From the NCBI GenBank assembly GCA_051294375.1, contig CM119266.1, forward strand, positions 16,734,087 through 16,798,086: 64,000 bases of DNA. Reading direction: 5' to 3'. This DNA is from Paraspadella gotoi. Its lineage: Eukaryota > Chaetognatha. Made by a program: the position numbers and the translations under genes. This document shows positions 23,686 to 37,867 of the stretch, piece by piece. The notes beneath the pieces are model-generated. The model worked only from the letters and a program-made list of their open reading frames with translations, ran no database searches and was not told the origin of the DNA. Positions within the stretch are counted from its first letter, which is position 1; each line of letters starts with the position of its first letter.

Positions 23686-26253
23686 ATGATGCCCTCGAGT
23701 TCGCGTTCAACAATCGAAAATCCGGAACGCTTAAAGATGTCTCCTGCTCACGGCTCCGTTGTGTTAAAGAAGCGGTGTTCCTTTTGTGCTAAATGTGTCA
23801 TCGATTTGAATCGTCACGCGAAAGAAGAGCCTCGTCGATTCTGTTGCAACATTTGCGGGAAAATCGTCTGTCGCCACTGGTTGCCGGCTCATAGAAAGAT
23901 TCATGGGGGTGTGGCGACTTTCGCCAGATGGAATCCTGAATACAAAACGATCGGCGAGTCGCCGTCCGTCGGTCGACCATCGAAGACGGTAAAGCGTAAA
24001 ATGGCAACATCGTCTGCGACAAAAACTTTTCGTGAAGGTCCTTCGAACGAACCTTGGTTAGCTGACAGTCGCCACACAGCGGGTAGGGACAACGGTGATG
24101 AACAGCCTCGTGGAAAACAACTGAAACAGAGCAATTCAAAAAAAGCTTTGGAGAACTCATTGAGGCGAAACAAAAAAAATGCTTCTTCTGAGAATTTTTT
24201 AATCTTAAAAAAGCAACAAGCATTTAAAGATAAAACTTTATTCAAGAATCGATCAATGCCCATTTTTGATAATAACGTTAAAGCTATTTCTGATTTCACA
24301 AGAACTAAATTAAAAAATGAAACGAAACTCTGTTTAAAAAAGTACAAGTGTGATTTTTGCGCGAAAAAGTTTTTTTCTTTATCTGGGAAAAGATATCATA
24401 CAATAACCATTCATCGAAAGAAACGCTGGACGTGCAATTCGTGCGGGCTGATCTTATCGCATCCGAGTTCTCCGGCTCGTCATAAAGAAATTCACGAAGG
24501 TGGCGCTACGTTCTCGATTTGGTTCGAACGCGACTCGGGAACCGTCTCCGAAGAAATATCAACTGGGTCTAGACACGTGTCGAAAAGATCCGGAAACATT
24601 AAAAAACTAATTATTAAATCCAAAACGGAGAAACAAACTAAAAGCCCCGGTGATAACGAATCATTTACAAGCATGAAACGAAATCGACGTGGACTTCAAA
24701 ACCGAAGGCGAAAAGGTGAGGCGATAAAGAAACGATGGCGCTGTGAAATTTGCGCCGTGATCTTTTCAACTTTAGAGGTGTTCGGTCAACACAATCAGCG
24801 CCATTTTGAATCGACCAAGGACAAAGATAATTGGGAAAAGAGCATCGCCGAATTGGAAACGGAATACGAATTGAATGAGAAGGAAGTAATTTTGCCAGTG
24901 AGAAGAAAACGGAGGGTGATAATTGACAGTGATGACGACGACTATGACAACGAAAGTCGACAACTTCATCAGGTCATCACCGTTAAAATTTCTAAAGGAA
25001 AATGTGATGATATTAGCAGAGAGCATGACGATGGCGATGCAGACGACGAAAATTATTTTGGCGACACCTTAATTGAAAAAGTCAAAGGATCCGCCAATTC
25101 GGAAAACGATCATCACAAATCTCTTGACCGTTGCAATATTGCAAAAAGTACCACCACTGAAAACAGTAATCAAGACCACAATGATAAATGCGAAAACGAT
25201 CTGAATGAAACCGTTGAAGACTTGAAGCTGAAGTGTGCCAGTGAAGATGTTCCTAACATCTTGGATGGTCATAATAGCGACGTTGAAGACGATACTGCCC
25301 TGGATACAGACGACTACATAAACGATGACGAAGACCAAAACGCCGCAAGCAAAATTTTTGATAACGACGCCAACCTGGAAGCTCCTGATGAGGAAGGGGA
25401 TGGAGATGGAGATGGAAATGAGGATAGAGATGGGGATGAAGATGGGGATAGGGATGCGGATGCTAAAAAAAAGGCAGCGGCGAACGGAGAGATAGATGGC
25501 GACCAGGAATACAACTTCACAACCGGCAGAACCGACTTAACTTACCCGAACTGTCAAGACTGTTTTGAATCTCGTTCAACTCTTCTGGAAATGATTCGAA
25601 CGGAACGAAATATTTTAAGAAAAAGACTCGAGTCGCAAAACGAACCGTTTCTTGATGATGGAGAGTCGTCAGAGTTAAAAGACAATTTTTCAACGGAGCT
25701 GCAGCGGGAAATGAAGGAAAAGAATACTGCGCTGCAGCAATATTCTGACCATGGACAGTTAACTTCATCCCCTAATTTATCACCCTCGGTGTTACAACCA
25801 AAATCATCTTGTCTGGATGAAAATCCTATTTCTGAGGAGAGATTAGTCACGACAAGTATTTCTCCTCCGTCGCACCAATTACTAGATCTACTTGAAGGAC
25901 CCAAGGATTCGGAATCACAGCTTGCTTCTCGGTCAAAACTAATATGTAGTATGACGAGTACGTGCTGCGTTTGTTATTCTAATTTCTCACGTGATTCGGA
26001 TGAATACCGAGAGCACCTTTTGCTCCACTTGGAATTGTTCCGAAGCTTTACCAGGTGTCCGATGTGCGAACGTGACTGCGGGTGCTACCGCATCATGACC
26101 GAACATTTTATGTTAGTTCACGCCAATGTACAAAAGATCGTATGTCGAGGAAACAACTGTGATCGAACATTCTGGACAGAGAAGTGTATGCAACTGCATG
26201 CGGTGAATCACGCCTCGAAAAATGACTGCCCTGAGTCTATTCTTCTCGATTAA
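23686..26253 (+). CDS. C2H2 zinc-finger protein with acidic region and C-terminal finger block, 855 aa
   Basis: Single open frame from the first ATG after an in-frame TAG. An N-terminal finger-like pair starts at C31 and ends in HGG..TFARW. A canonical pair starts at C222 (KCDFC...HTITIHRKKRWTC...H) and ends FSIWFE. A lone second-type finger preceded by KKRW starts near C353. Residues about 410-620 are strongly acidic and Asn/Asp-rich, including a DG/DE run from GATGGAGATGG repeats at 25,399-25,460. A Lys/Glu-rich possible coiled coil lies near 640-690. A C-terminal block from about 760 to 840 has CCVC, CPMC.RDCGC and CRGNNCDRTFW with His pairs. The role is probably transcriptional or chromatin-related, inferred from fingers plus acidic region. 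It is a tandem paralogue of the upstream gene. Confidence 0.9.
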   Translation: MMPSSSRSTIENPERLKMSPAHGSVVLKKRCSFCAKCVIDLNRHAKEEPRRFCCNICGKIVCRHWLPAHRKIHGGVATFARWNPEYKTIGESPSVGRPSKTVKRKMATSSATKTFREGPSNEPWLADSRHTAGRDNGDEQPRGKQLKQSNSKKALENSLRRNKKNASSENFLILKKQQAFKDKTLFKNRSMPIFDNNVKAISDFTRTKLKNETKLCLKKYKCDFCAKKFFSLSGKRYHTITIHRKKRWTCNSCGLILSHPSSPARHKEIHEGGATFSIWFERDSGTVSEEISTGSRHVSKRSGNIKKLIIKSKTEKQTKSPGDNESFTSMKRNRRGLQNRRRKGEAIKKRWRCEICAVIFSTLEVFGQHNQRHFESTKDKDNWEKSIAELETEYELNEKEVILPVRRKRRVIIDSDDDDYDNESRQLHQVITVKISKGKCDDISREHDDGDADDENYFGDTLIEKVKGSANSENDHHKSLDRCNIAKSTTTENSNQDHNDKCENDLNETVEDLKLKCASEDVPNILDGHNSDVEDDTALDTDDYINDDEDQNAASKIFDNDANLEAPDEEGDGDGDGNEDRDGDEDGDRDADAKKKAAANGEIDGDQEYNFTTGRTDLTYPNCQDCFESRSTLLEMIRTERNILRKRLESQNEPFLDDGESSELKDNFSTELQREMKEKNTALQQYSDHGQLTSSPNLSPSVLQPKSSCLDENPISEERLVTTSISPPSHQLLDLLEGPKDSESQLASRSKLICSMTSTCCVCYSNFSRDSDEYREHLLLHLELFRSFTRCPMCERDCGCYRIMTEHFMLVHANVQKIVCRGNNCDRTFWTEKCMQLHAVNHASKNDCPESILLD

Positions 26254-26882
26254 ATTTATCGTAATTTAGAATGTACATCCATACTTTACGAAAATATAAA
26301 TTAATTTGTTCATCCATTATTTCTTGACCAGTTAATTTTTTTGAGAAAAAATATATATAATTCCACAAATTACCCTATATAGCTAATTGATTACTACTCT
26401 CCCTTTTATCTCCAATGCTTCGACCAAATTCCCCTTCTGCTTTCTTCCCTCGATCATCCTTCTCTTCCGTTCTCCGTTTGACCCCAATTTAACTGTGGTC
26501 AAAGGTCGGCGCCATCTTGGTTTTTGATCGTCCGACTAATGACAACTTTCGTAATTGAAAAGTTTGCTTGACGAAATCGGAACATAACCTTTGCTGGTAT
26601 AAAAAAAAATTGCTTAAACCGTAATTTTAAGAAATCTTTCAACTGCATCAATCAGTATATAATAGGCCAAATATAGTCATATTTTTTATATTTAATCTAA
26701 AAAGGTATCACGCAAGCCCTATTGCTCTATTCGTAGTGTTGCCCCAAAAAATTAAATATGTTTTTACGTATACAATTTTCTGTCATCTGCCATTGTACTA
26801 GTAAAAAGAAAAAAATCCCATGGGATTTTGTTTTCCTCAATTTTGATTAGAATGACTGTAAACACATTCGTTTATCCCGAAA
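26254..26882. other. AT-rich intergenic DNA
   Basis: Contains the 3' untranslated region of the upstream zinc-finger gene. No exact AATAAA lies close by, only AATATAAA at about 26,292. Nothing else recognised. Confidence 0.5.
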
Positions 26883-27284
26883 ATGTGCGCCGTCTATAAT
26901 AAATGTCGCCTAATCTTTCGTGAGCGCGCCAAGCGGAGAACTGTGGCAAATGTTTCACGTTCACGGACAATCGCTTTGCCCGTTGGCGCGTCATGGCGAC
27001 GCGTCGCTCGGGGGAGCGCGTTCCAGCAAAGGGGAAACCGATGCGAAGGGCAATTACTCGCGATTCATCTGTCGGTCAGAAGCAGCTATTGCCGCCACGG
27101 CTGTTGCCACTGGCTTTTAGTTTCGAGCCATTTCCGGTCTTTGTGGCTCCACCGGCCGATATTTCCGGGGGACCTTCGTTTTCGTCAAGGGGTGGCCGGC
27201 GAGGCTGAAATGGGATCATTGGGTCAAGCGGGTCGTGGGACACGTCAAGACGAAAACGAACCCTTGGACGTCTTGAACTTTTAG
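26883..27284 (+). other. GC-rich patch with an unassigned 133-codon open frame
   Basis: A locally GC- and CpG-rich patch (about 26,920-27,260) holds an ATG-initiated frame of 133 codons, but other frames are also open across it. One reads a C-x2-C motif (CGKCFTFTDNRF) next to the zinc-finger locus, without following histidines. An AATAAA lies at 27,429. It could be a small exon, a gene fragment or just GC-rich DNA. No family recognised. Confidence 0.2.
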
Positions 27285-28462
27285 CCCCGAAACTTGTGAA
27301 CTTTTAGAACGAGTTACGATGTATTTAAATGCGACGGGTTTAATTTATCATGTCTGCTATTATTTATGAGATTGATAGCTTTTAGGCATTATATGTATAA
27401 AATGTAGTATATGTCTCAAGTTTTTGGAATAAAACTATCGGTAAATCTCCATGTCCTGTGCATGATCTTCCTCGAAGATTTTTGATTGGCTGCATTAACC
27501 GCTCCATTTAAACGGCATCTATATTCAGCACCGTCTGCGAACAATGACCTCCTCTCACGATCGCGACTTTAAAAAGAACGACAATGGACGATTTTGTATT
27601 GTTTCCTTTTTATTGTCTAGATGAAGATAAATTTAAGATTTCTGAAACAATATTTTCATCCGTTGACAAAACAAAAGGCAGAATCGTCTTCATGTCATTT
27701 TACGTTGGTGAAAGTTTCTTCGCTGGGCGCCAAGCTACGAAACGTCACAATAATCCAAAGAAAACAAAAAGAAGAGAGAGAGAGAGCACGAAACGAAGTG
27801 GAAGAATCTTAGATTAAACAGACAAGAAATAAATATATAAAATAACTTAAAAATAAACTTAAACATAAACACCAATGTTACCCAAAATAAATTTTGGGTA
27901 ACATGACAGCTTGAATCACATTAAAATATCTCTCTCGCCCCTCCCTCCTCTGTTTCACCGCTTCCCTTCTTTTCTTCCTTCCTCACTCTCCAGTCTCCAC
28001 TCTTTCAAATATTTCCTTCTATGGAAACTCCCAAACAAAGTGACAGTTTCAAAATCTCTCTTCCCGTCTTGGCAATATTGCCCAAGTTAAAAGGCCAAAT
28101 GGCGAGAGAAAGAGTTTTTTTTTTCCTCGATCGGCGGATTTTCGCGGCCGGCGGACTTCGGTGCTTCAGAGCTCGGCCCCGGCGCCTCACGCTCGGCCCC
28201 GGCGCCTCACGCTCGGCCCGGATGCGTCGTGGATTCGACGGAGAGATCCTCACGCGTCTTCTTCCTCCACGGAAACCTCGGCGCGTGCAGAAAACGCGTT
28301 TCCATGAAGAGGAGTGCGTCGAACCGGAAGAGGCGACGAGGTTAAACGAGAAGAGGCGTTCATGTTGAAAGAAAAGTAATTGTCCCTGTATTAAAAAAAA
28401 AGTATGTAAATATCCCCCTTTTTATAGAAGAAACATTTCAGCTGAAGTTCTTATATGAAAAT

Positions 28463-28472
28463 NNNNNNNNNN
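28463..28472. other. Assembly gap (10 N)
   Basis: Run of 10 undetermined bases. Confidence 0.99.
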
Positions 28473-29545
28473 TTAACCTGTTAAATCTGGGCGACGATTT
28501 ATACTTGTTTTTCTTTTTTTTCATTAACAAGTAAGAAAATTGAATCGATATCAGCGCTTGTTCTTTCAGCGTCTTCCTTTTCGCAGCGCCGGGTTCACTT
28601 TTAATCAAGCAGACCGGAGGGCGTTTCGCAATTCCAATCAATTCTCCCTCCTCCACCGGGACTCCCACTTCATCATCGTTCGCATCATCTCAACCTTGCG
28701 ATTCTCTATCGCCGCGCCCTCCATCGACAAGAATCTCACCTCGCCTCATCTCCCTACACCACTCAGTCTTTTACGCTTCGAGGGGGAAAAAAAAAGAGAG
28801 AATGAGAGAAGGGAAATGGGGATCCCCTCGGGAACGGCGAGGTGCTAAACGAGTCAATAAACAATCCCATATTTTCATGGAGGGAAAAAAACATTGTCTT
28901 CCTTTTTTTTTCGTTTCCTTTCTTTTCCCTTTGTCTTCCTTCTTGCCTTCCTCCTTCGTATTCGAGGAACAACGGATGCGCTTTTGTTTTGACCGGAGAA
29001 TCAGCGGCGCCGCCGTTGTTCCCTTCTCAAAGTCTCGGGGAGGAACAAAAAAAAAAAAAATGGAAAGCGAAAAAAGGGGGAAAAAAGAGAAAATACAAAA
29101 GGGAAAAAACGAAGCGAGACAAAACAATTGTGTAATTATGAATATTAAAGTAAAATAAATTGGGGAGAGAATTAGTGACTCCAGACAGACACAGTGCTCC
29201 GGCAATGGACAATGAACATCCAATATTAATTTTTTAGGACAAGACGTCGGTCACATTCCATTGACCTTTTGTTTCCCGCGCTAAATCGTCATTATCGGTT
29301 CTCGCGACCTCGTCTGTCTTCTCGCCCAAGCGGTTAAAGAGATTGACGTGCGTGAATTGCGTAACGAAATTACAGAAAAAAGTGTGAAAAGTCGTTAAAG
29401 AGATCGATAATGATATGGCTAATTTGGATTTGTGCTCTTAGTTGAGTTTCACAAGGTGTCTAACTTTTTACTTCGCCACTTTGAATGAGTTAGAAAATAA
29501 TAAATATCTAGACATTTGTAAACAAAATTACCGAATAACTAATAA

Positions 29546-29551
29546 TTTATT
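29546..29551 (-). promoter_or_regulatory. Possible polyadenylation signal of the neudesin gene
   Basis: AATAAA on the minus strand (TTTATT on plus), about 172 bases after the stop codon. It is the nearest exact hexamer found downstream. Confidence 0.4.
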
Positions 29552-29722
29552 TTTTAGTCATGTTTAATTTTAATAAGTACGTACGTCTTTAAATCACCAT
29601 TTTCTTGAATAAATGAACCAATAACAAATACGTAGCAATACGAAATACTAAATTGCAAATACCCGGTGAGATTCATTCTGAATGTTGTGATATTTATGAT
29701 AATAAATGAGCGCCCGAAAACC

Positions 29723-31179
<1,457 letters not shown>

Positions 31180-32134
31180 TTTGCAGACGGAGGTCCGGAT
31201 CAGTAAGCTGAAATGTCGCAGGTAAGTGTGGGAGGGAATGCTGAAAGTCGATGGTTATGTGTGACGACAATTACTGAGATAATTTCTGTTTCCGTTATAA
31301 CTAAAAGACACTTATAAAAATAATAGGTACGAATCGACGAGAACGAGAAAAAAAAACGACGACTCGTGAAAGTCACGACGAGATTTGGGTTCGAGCGGTC
31401 AAGTGAGGTGTGAGGCTGTGTGAATATTTAATGAACGGACGTAGACGTCACCACCGAAGATCATCACGGCGAAATCGGCGAGGTCGCATTAACATTTCAT
31501 GTTTTATGACCTGAGCGTTAGTTTTTATAGTTGTTGTTATTCTTGTGCCGTTTTCAATAAGTGCCGCGTCGTATTCCTATTTTGCGCCTGACCACGTCTT
31601 TCAACGAACCTTTTTTCATTACAGAATAGAACAAAATTGATTTTATTCACATTTTTTAATCGATCCTTTGGCTTTGTTTAATTTTTTATAACTGCTTGCG
31701 CAGAAAAATAAGAAGCAAGTAAGAGAAATAAGATAAAGCCGGTTTATTCAGCCATTTCTCCGGTTGACGATAAACCAGATTCGCCCCAAAATACAAAAAC
31801 TGCTCTTTTTCCTTTTGAGTTTCGTCTGCTAAAAACCTGAAAGGATCGAACCAGTCGTCCGGGGTCTATACGAGTGGACGATACTCGTACGTAATCCGGA
31901 GGCTTCTCAGAGCCGAGGCCCCAAAGAAAAGAAGAACAGAAGAGCAACGAATTAATTACAAATTAATCACGAAAATAATACTTAATGGATTAGTCCTTCT
32001 ACACAATTGAAACATTCTTTAAAATATTTTACCACTTCCTTTACAAGGTACTCTGAGAGTGAATAAAGGAAACTGATAACAGATATGTAATTATCTTGTA
32101 GGAGTGATGGAGTCTGTGGCAAGATTTTTATTAA

Positions 32135-32180
32135 ATGAATGGATAATTTTATATTGGTTGTACCAATTTTATTATAGTTT
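32135..32180 (+). repeat. Dispersed palindromic motif, intergenic copy
   Basis: AAATGAATGGATAATTTTAT, then ATTGGTTGTACCAATTTTAT. It shares its left flank with the copy at 3,036-3,076. Confidence 0.75.
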
Positions 32181-32684
32181 TATTTTATTTCACTAGAGAA
32201 TTAATAATACTAGCATGAAGAAGCTCAATCAAACGCAACTCGTGTTTTTCTTTTAAGCCGTGCCACTTAATTAGAAATAAGCCTGCTGCGGTTCTCACCG
32301 AACTCAACTGGGAAATAATTCTTTTATATGAATCATTATGTATTATTGTGCTTTTTTTTAAATAAGCACAGAAGTTATACATTTTAAAAAAAAATTGAAT
32401 TTAAAATTCTAAATCGCAGGCGCATGAGCGGGCGAACGCAAAGTGCAGCTTCCTCGCGAGGCCCTTTTCCTCTGAAATGTCGGCGACATCAATCATCGTC
32501 CGTCTCGAGTCTCGCTGCGTCGAAACTTCCATAAAAATTCCATCACCGGCGCCGGAGATTTACAGCGCCGACGGGAAGTCGCGCGCCGGCCGCGGTGCCC
32601 GACGGTGGCGTTGTATCGACGATGGCGTTCGAGGTCGTTACATCGGGAATTTAAAACTTCGGGCTCTATCATCCTGAGTTTTGG

Positions 32685-32689
<5 letters not shown>

Positions 32690-32776
<87 letters not shown>
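32690..32776. repeat. (GA)n microsatellite
   Basis: About 87 bp of pure GA. Confidence 0.97.
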
Positions 32777-32778
<2 letters not shown>

Positions 32779-33687
32779 TCAGAGTAAAGAGGAGATGGAG
32801 CGGAAATTGCGGTAAAACGACTCTGCGCAGAAATTCCCAGATTCCGTTTTTTTAAATATTTGATTTCAATTTAAATCGAGTGAACGAAGAAGCGGTAGAA
32901 GCGGAAAAGTCGGAAAAAGAGAAGCGGGGAAAGCAGAGAAGTGAACACTCCTAAGACGAGAAGCAAAAAAATATAAGAATAAATAAATAACTATTAATAT
33001 CCGTTCAGGTTATATGAATGAAAGCTGAGAAGACGTAAACTTAAATCTGAAAAATAAAATAATGCACGTCTTTCTCTCCCCTTCCCCCTTCCTCTTTCCT
33101 TTCCTCCCTCTCTATTGAAACGAATTTATTGCTCCCTCGAGTTTTTTTCGGCTTTTGAGTTACAATTCTTCCATCGTTGACCCCGTGGCCCAGGATCGTC
33201 GCCTTAACGACTGTGAGAACCCGGAAACTCATAACCGGAATTCGGGGCAGGGTTTCTCCGGAAACTCAGGTGGAATGTTCGGGCGTATAATCCGAATGAT
33301 TCGCAAGATTAGAATGATTTGAACAACGAAACAAAATCCTAACTTTTCTTAGAGAGTCTGCGGTCAAGAGTAACAACAATTTAGTATATGAATAGATTTG
33401 GGAAAATATCCTTTAACTGTATTACTAAATTTGAACTCTCCAAAATGTAGCGAATTATAAAGGAGGAACCCCGACGCGGAGATCCGTCGAAATTTATCGA
33501 GTGTTCCCGACTTATCGACCGTCGGGCGTTGGGAGCGAAAACTAATGGGCCGATCTAGAATTCGAGGCAGAGAGGGATTAAGAGTTACGCTCGAGATTTG
33601 GAGTGGAAGGATGTATGTACCTGAAAGGGTAAGAAAGAAAGAATGGAAAGAAAGAAAGAAAAAAAGAAAGAAAGAAAGAGGAAAAAA

Positions 33688-33721
<34 letters not shown>

Positions 33722-34360
33722 AAGAACGATAATTCTAGAAGAAAAACGAAGAGGAAAAAAAAAAGGAAAGCGAGCCGGCGCAAAGATGTGCGAGGAATCC
33801 GGGGCGGAAGAAGGATGAAATATTCCTCGCTCGTCGATGGATCAAAACTGGGGAGAGGATGATTTATCGCTTTAACTAATCACGTCCTACTACTAGGTAA
33901 TTAATAAAGTTTTTTTTTTTGAGCGCCGCCTACTTTCAGCAGCCTCTCACCTCGTTCTCTTTCTCTATGTATCCGAGATTAATATAAGCGCTTCATTAGC
34001 CGAAAGACAAATCATCTACTTGGCTCTGACATTTATTAATCCTATCGGCCTTTGCCACTCCGCTTGAAATAGATTCGCCGAGATGTACTCCGCCGGTTTC
34101 CCGCCGACCGCGCCAGGGCCGAAGAACCCGCCGACGCAGCGCCACCTTCACCCCATCTTATGTTTATTTTCCGTCTAACTTCTTTTCACTCCCAGGTTCC
34201 TAAACATCAGCGAATCTCCCTCTCTCCATCATCACTTCCAGCCCCAGCTTCGTTTCGACCCAACGACGAAGCGCGGGAAAGGTGAAGGAAGCAGGAGAGC
34301 TGATAAAGCGGAGGTAGTTAACCTCTTCGTTGGAGCGTGACTGTAATGCAGAGACGCAGA

Positions 34361-34362
34361 GA

Positions 34363-34433
<71 letters not shown>
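34361..34433. repeat. (GA)n microsatellite, left arm of a GA/CT pair
   Basis: GA tract of about 73 bp, complementary to the CT tract starting about 115 bases downstream. Confidence 0.96.
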
Positions 34434-34436
<3 letters not shown>

Positions 34437-34543
34437 AGGGCGTGCCTTGTAATAAGGGGGTTATCGCCTTTCTGGGACTCCCGACGCAAACGAAAACTGA
34501 CGGAAAAGGATGAAGAAGAGATTTTCGATTCATCCGAGGCAAA

Positions 34544-34548
<5 letters not shown>

Positions 34549-34621
<73 letters not shown>

Positions 34622-34622
34622 A
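34549..34622. repeat. (CT)n microsatellite, right arm of a GA/CT pair
   Basis: CT tract of about 74 bp with two CCTC interruptions. It could pair with 34,361-34,433 to form a hairpin. Confidence 0.96.
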
Positions 34623-34829
34623 CTAAGCTTGGAGTTAAGAATTGAATTACTTTTGGTGAAAGGACGATGTAAATTTACAAAGCGGATCTTATTTATACTA
34701 ATACTTTGAAGGGAAAATTTTAACCAATTTTGCGCATTGTACACGCAACAGAACTTCATAGAACGCTGCATTCTCCATTTTGGTACGTTTATTTTTTAGT
34801 TGCGCCGCGGAGCAACTCTATAAGTCACT

Positions 34830-34912
34830 TTCGGTCGGTCTGTCGGTTTGTCGGTTGGTCGTTTGGTCTGTCTGTTTGGTCAGTCGGTATGTCTGTCCGT
34901 CGATCTGTCGCA
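34830..34912 (+). repeat. GGTC/TGTC degenerate tetranucleotide repeat
   Basis: Successive GGTC, TGTC and CGGT words with four-base periodicity over about 80 bp. Confidence 0.8.
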
Positions 34913-35276
34913 CTTTTGTTAAAAATGTTCATAAGTCTTTAAAATAAAAAATCTTCAAATCTTAGTGACTGCTAGCGCCGCTTTCAGGAAATCCTCAAAC
35001 TATAAAGAATAAATGCTTGTCATAAATACACGGGCGAAGAAAGTTATTGTAGTCATGTGATCACATGAAAATAAAGTCACTGCGGCGCAACGCTTATTTT
35101 TGTCCTATGCACTATCTCATCAACATCTCATTGTCCCTGAATGTTCCATTCGACACGCCACACACGGTTGCGCCGCGGCACGACCGCTACAGTGGTGAGC
35201 GGGCGTTAGACTAAACGTCCTCATGGGGATTTGGCATTGGGCGTAACAGCGTCACAAGAACAAGACGTGTCCGGAT

Positions 35277-35579
<303 letters not shown>

Positions 35580-36210
35580 GAAAGGACGATGGATTGGCTG
35601 TAATCTCAACCGAGTGTATTTTGATTGCTTCTCGCCTGCAATAAAAACTCAATACTCTTGGGAACCGAGGAAAGCAATCACGTCTCAATCTTTTCAGACT
35701 TCACTTTCGCATCCCGATGATTCGCCCGACGAATAATGGACCGACAAATGTTCGCCAAACAAATAATCGAAATCAATTGCACCATGAGTGCTCAACCAAT
35801 GATGATTGAAGAGTCACTAAAAGAATAGGGGTTAAATAATAGTACTTTTATCCCGTTAAAACTGTTAAAAAATATTTTAAAATATTTGGGCCATTTATAC
35901 GTAGATAACGAAGTCAACTTTCCTTTTTTTCAGACGGAGTGGCATTCTTTTTAGTTATATTAAGTTAGGGGCAAGGTAGTTTATTTATTGAATGGATGAA
36001 TCTTGAATGACTAAGTATATTGAACAATGAAAAATTGTTTGATGAATTAGCAATTAATCGAAACAAGCATGATTGCATTAACAATTGCCCGACGAAGAAG
36101 ATTGTGATTGAATCGCCAGAGGAATTAGCGCCGAACCAATCTTTCCCTGGTTTATGTTTATGTTCGTGTTTTATGTCGCTAATGTATGTTTCTCATCCGC
36201 TTCATTCCGG

Positions 36211-36232
36211 TCTCTCTCTCCTTTCTCTCTCT

Positions 36233-36285
<53 letters not shown>

Positions 36286-36301
36286 TTCCTCCTCTCTTCC
36301 T

Positions 36302-36359
<58 letters not shown>

Positions 36360-36363
36360 TTCT
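36211..36363. repeat. Interrupted (CT)n tract
   Basis: About 150 bp of CT with regularly spaced CCTC/TTCC interruptions. Confidence 0.95.
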
Positions 36364-37811
36364 CATCTTTCACAAAACAATTTCCTCTCGAGGAATCCTC
36401 CAGGATTCTTTCTCTATAAGTTGAATACTCCGACCTTTCACGGTTGTAAGAATGAACCAAAGTCAGAGAGGGATAGAGCGCGAGACAGAGACAGAGAGAG
36501 AAAAAGAATTGCCAAGATGCGTTCACTGGGTTAAATTGTGGTTTTTATGGCTCGTATCGATTGTCGATTAGCAACGGCAAAGAATCAAAAGCGACGTTCG
36601 AAGCTCGAAATTTTTTGCTGCATTTGAAAAAAAAATTATCTCTCTTTTTTTTTTGTTTGATGTTCTCTTCTCTCTCGTTTGTTTGCTTCTCTCTCGTTAA
36701 CTGACGATAATTCAGCTTAGAAGTTCCTGAACGCCAGAGAGCTGTCGCGCGACTTGTCACAAAACCTGTCACGGGCCTCTTTTCAAAGAACTAGGAAAAG
36801 TGGAAACAGAAAACATAGGAAGAAAAAAAAAAGTTGACGAGTTTTCAAAACTGATGGAATCTCCGCGTTTTCCACCCGAAGCTCTTCTTCCCGCCAAAAC
36901 CCGCAACCTCTCATCCCTCTCATTCTTCCCACTCTGCTTCGTTCCATCGAGGCTGGCAAAACGAGAAATTGCATTCTTCCTCACATCTTCTGTAATTGAA
37001 GATTTTTATTCTTCTTTTTCTTCTCGGCCGCAGTTTCTGAGGAGATTTGATAAACAATGAGATATGAGCTTCAATGCCCCTTCCGATTTTGTTGTGCGAT
37101 GAGCCAACTATTGCCAAGACGCCGAGGCCGAACGTCATCGCCCCGTCACCGCCGCACCGTTACCGCCGCTGCCGCTGCCGCTGCCGCTGCCACTGTCGCT
37201 GCCGCCGAAATCGAGCGCATTGACAAATAGGCTTTCTTTTACTCGACCAAAAGCGTCTCGCGCAAGATTTCGCTGTCTTTTGATTACACCAATGTTCGGC
37301 GCTGCCGTCTGGCGTTGTTTACTGGCGTCGCCGAAAGTGAGACGTTGAAAAGAAAAATGGAGGCTGAAAAAAGAATGTATCGGGTAATTGTAAATTTTTG
37401 TATTTTACCATTAAGGTGAGTTTTTGGAAACAATGCTCAGTGTTTCTTTAAATATGTTTATTATGACGCTTATCACTACGCGGACCACGACTAAACTGAT
37501 CGCAGACCAATTGACAAGAATATAATATTATTTTGTTAAAAGTCATTGATTTTACTTCACAAGTATTTAAACGCGCGGGTAGAGGACGCTGTGAACGCCG
37601 AGGCGGTCTTCTTCTCAACCTGTCGTCACCACAACGACAATCAACGGAAAGGAAAACGCTTCGGAGACTTTTCCACTAATTAGCTTTCGTCGAAAAAGAG
37701 AATTTTGAAAAGGAAGAAAAGTTAGGGATTGTAAGGAAGGAAATAAAATCTTTTATCTCTTCTGTCGGCATCAAACCTTTAAAATTGCAATTTTGTTTCG
37801 TCTCCTACCAT

Positions 37812-37814
<3 letters not shown>

Positions 37815-37842
<28 letters not shown>

Positions 37843-37867
37843 NNNNNNNNNNNNNNNNNNNNNNNNN

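Larger units (their letters stand above)
27285..29722. other. Gene-free intergenic DNA
   Basis: No supported gene. An 18-base GC-rich unit (CGGCCCCGGCGCCTCACG) occurs twice in tandem at about 28,170-28,215 with a partial third. A 10-N gap lies at 28,463-28,472. Purine/pyrimidine blocks at 28,780-29,150 open several overlapping low-complexity frames. Confidence 0.5.

Noticed and set aside
28021-28368. 115-codon ATG frame
   Set aside because: It spans a GC-rich 18-bp tandem duplication with no domain. The opposite strand is equally open.
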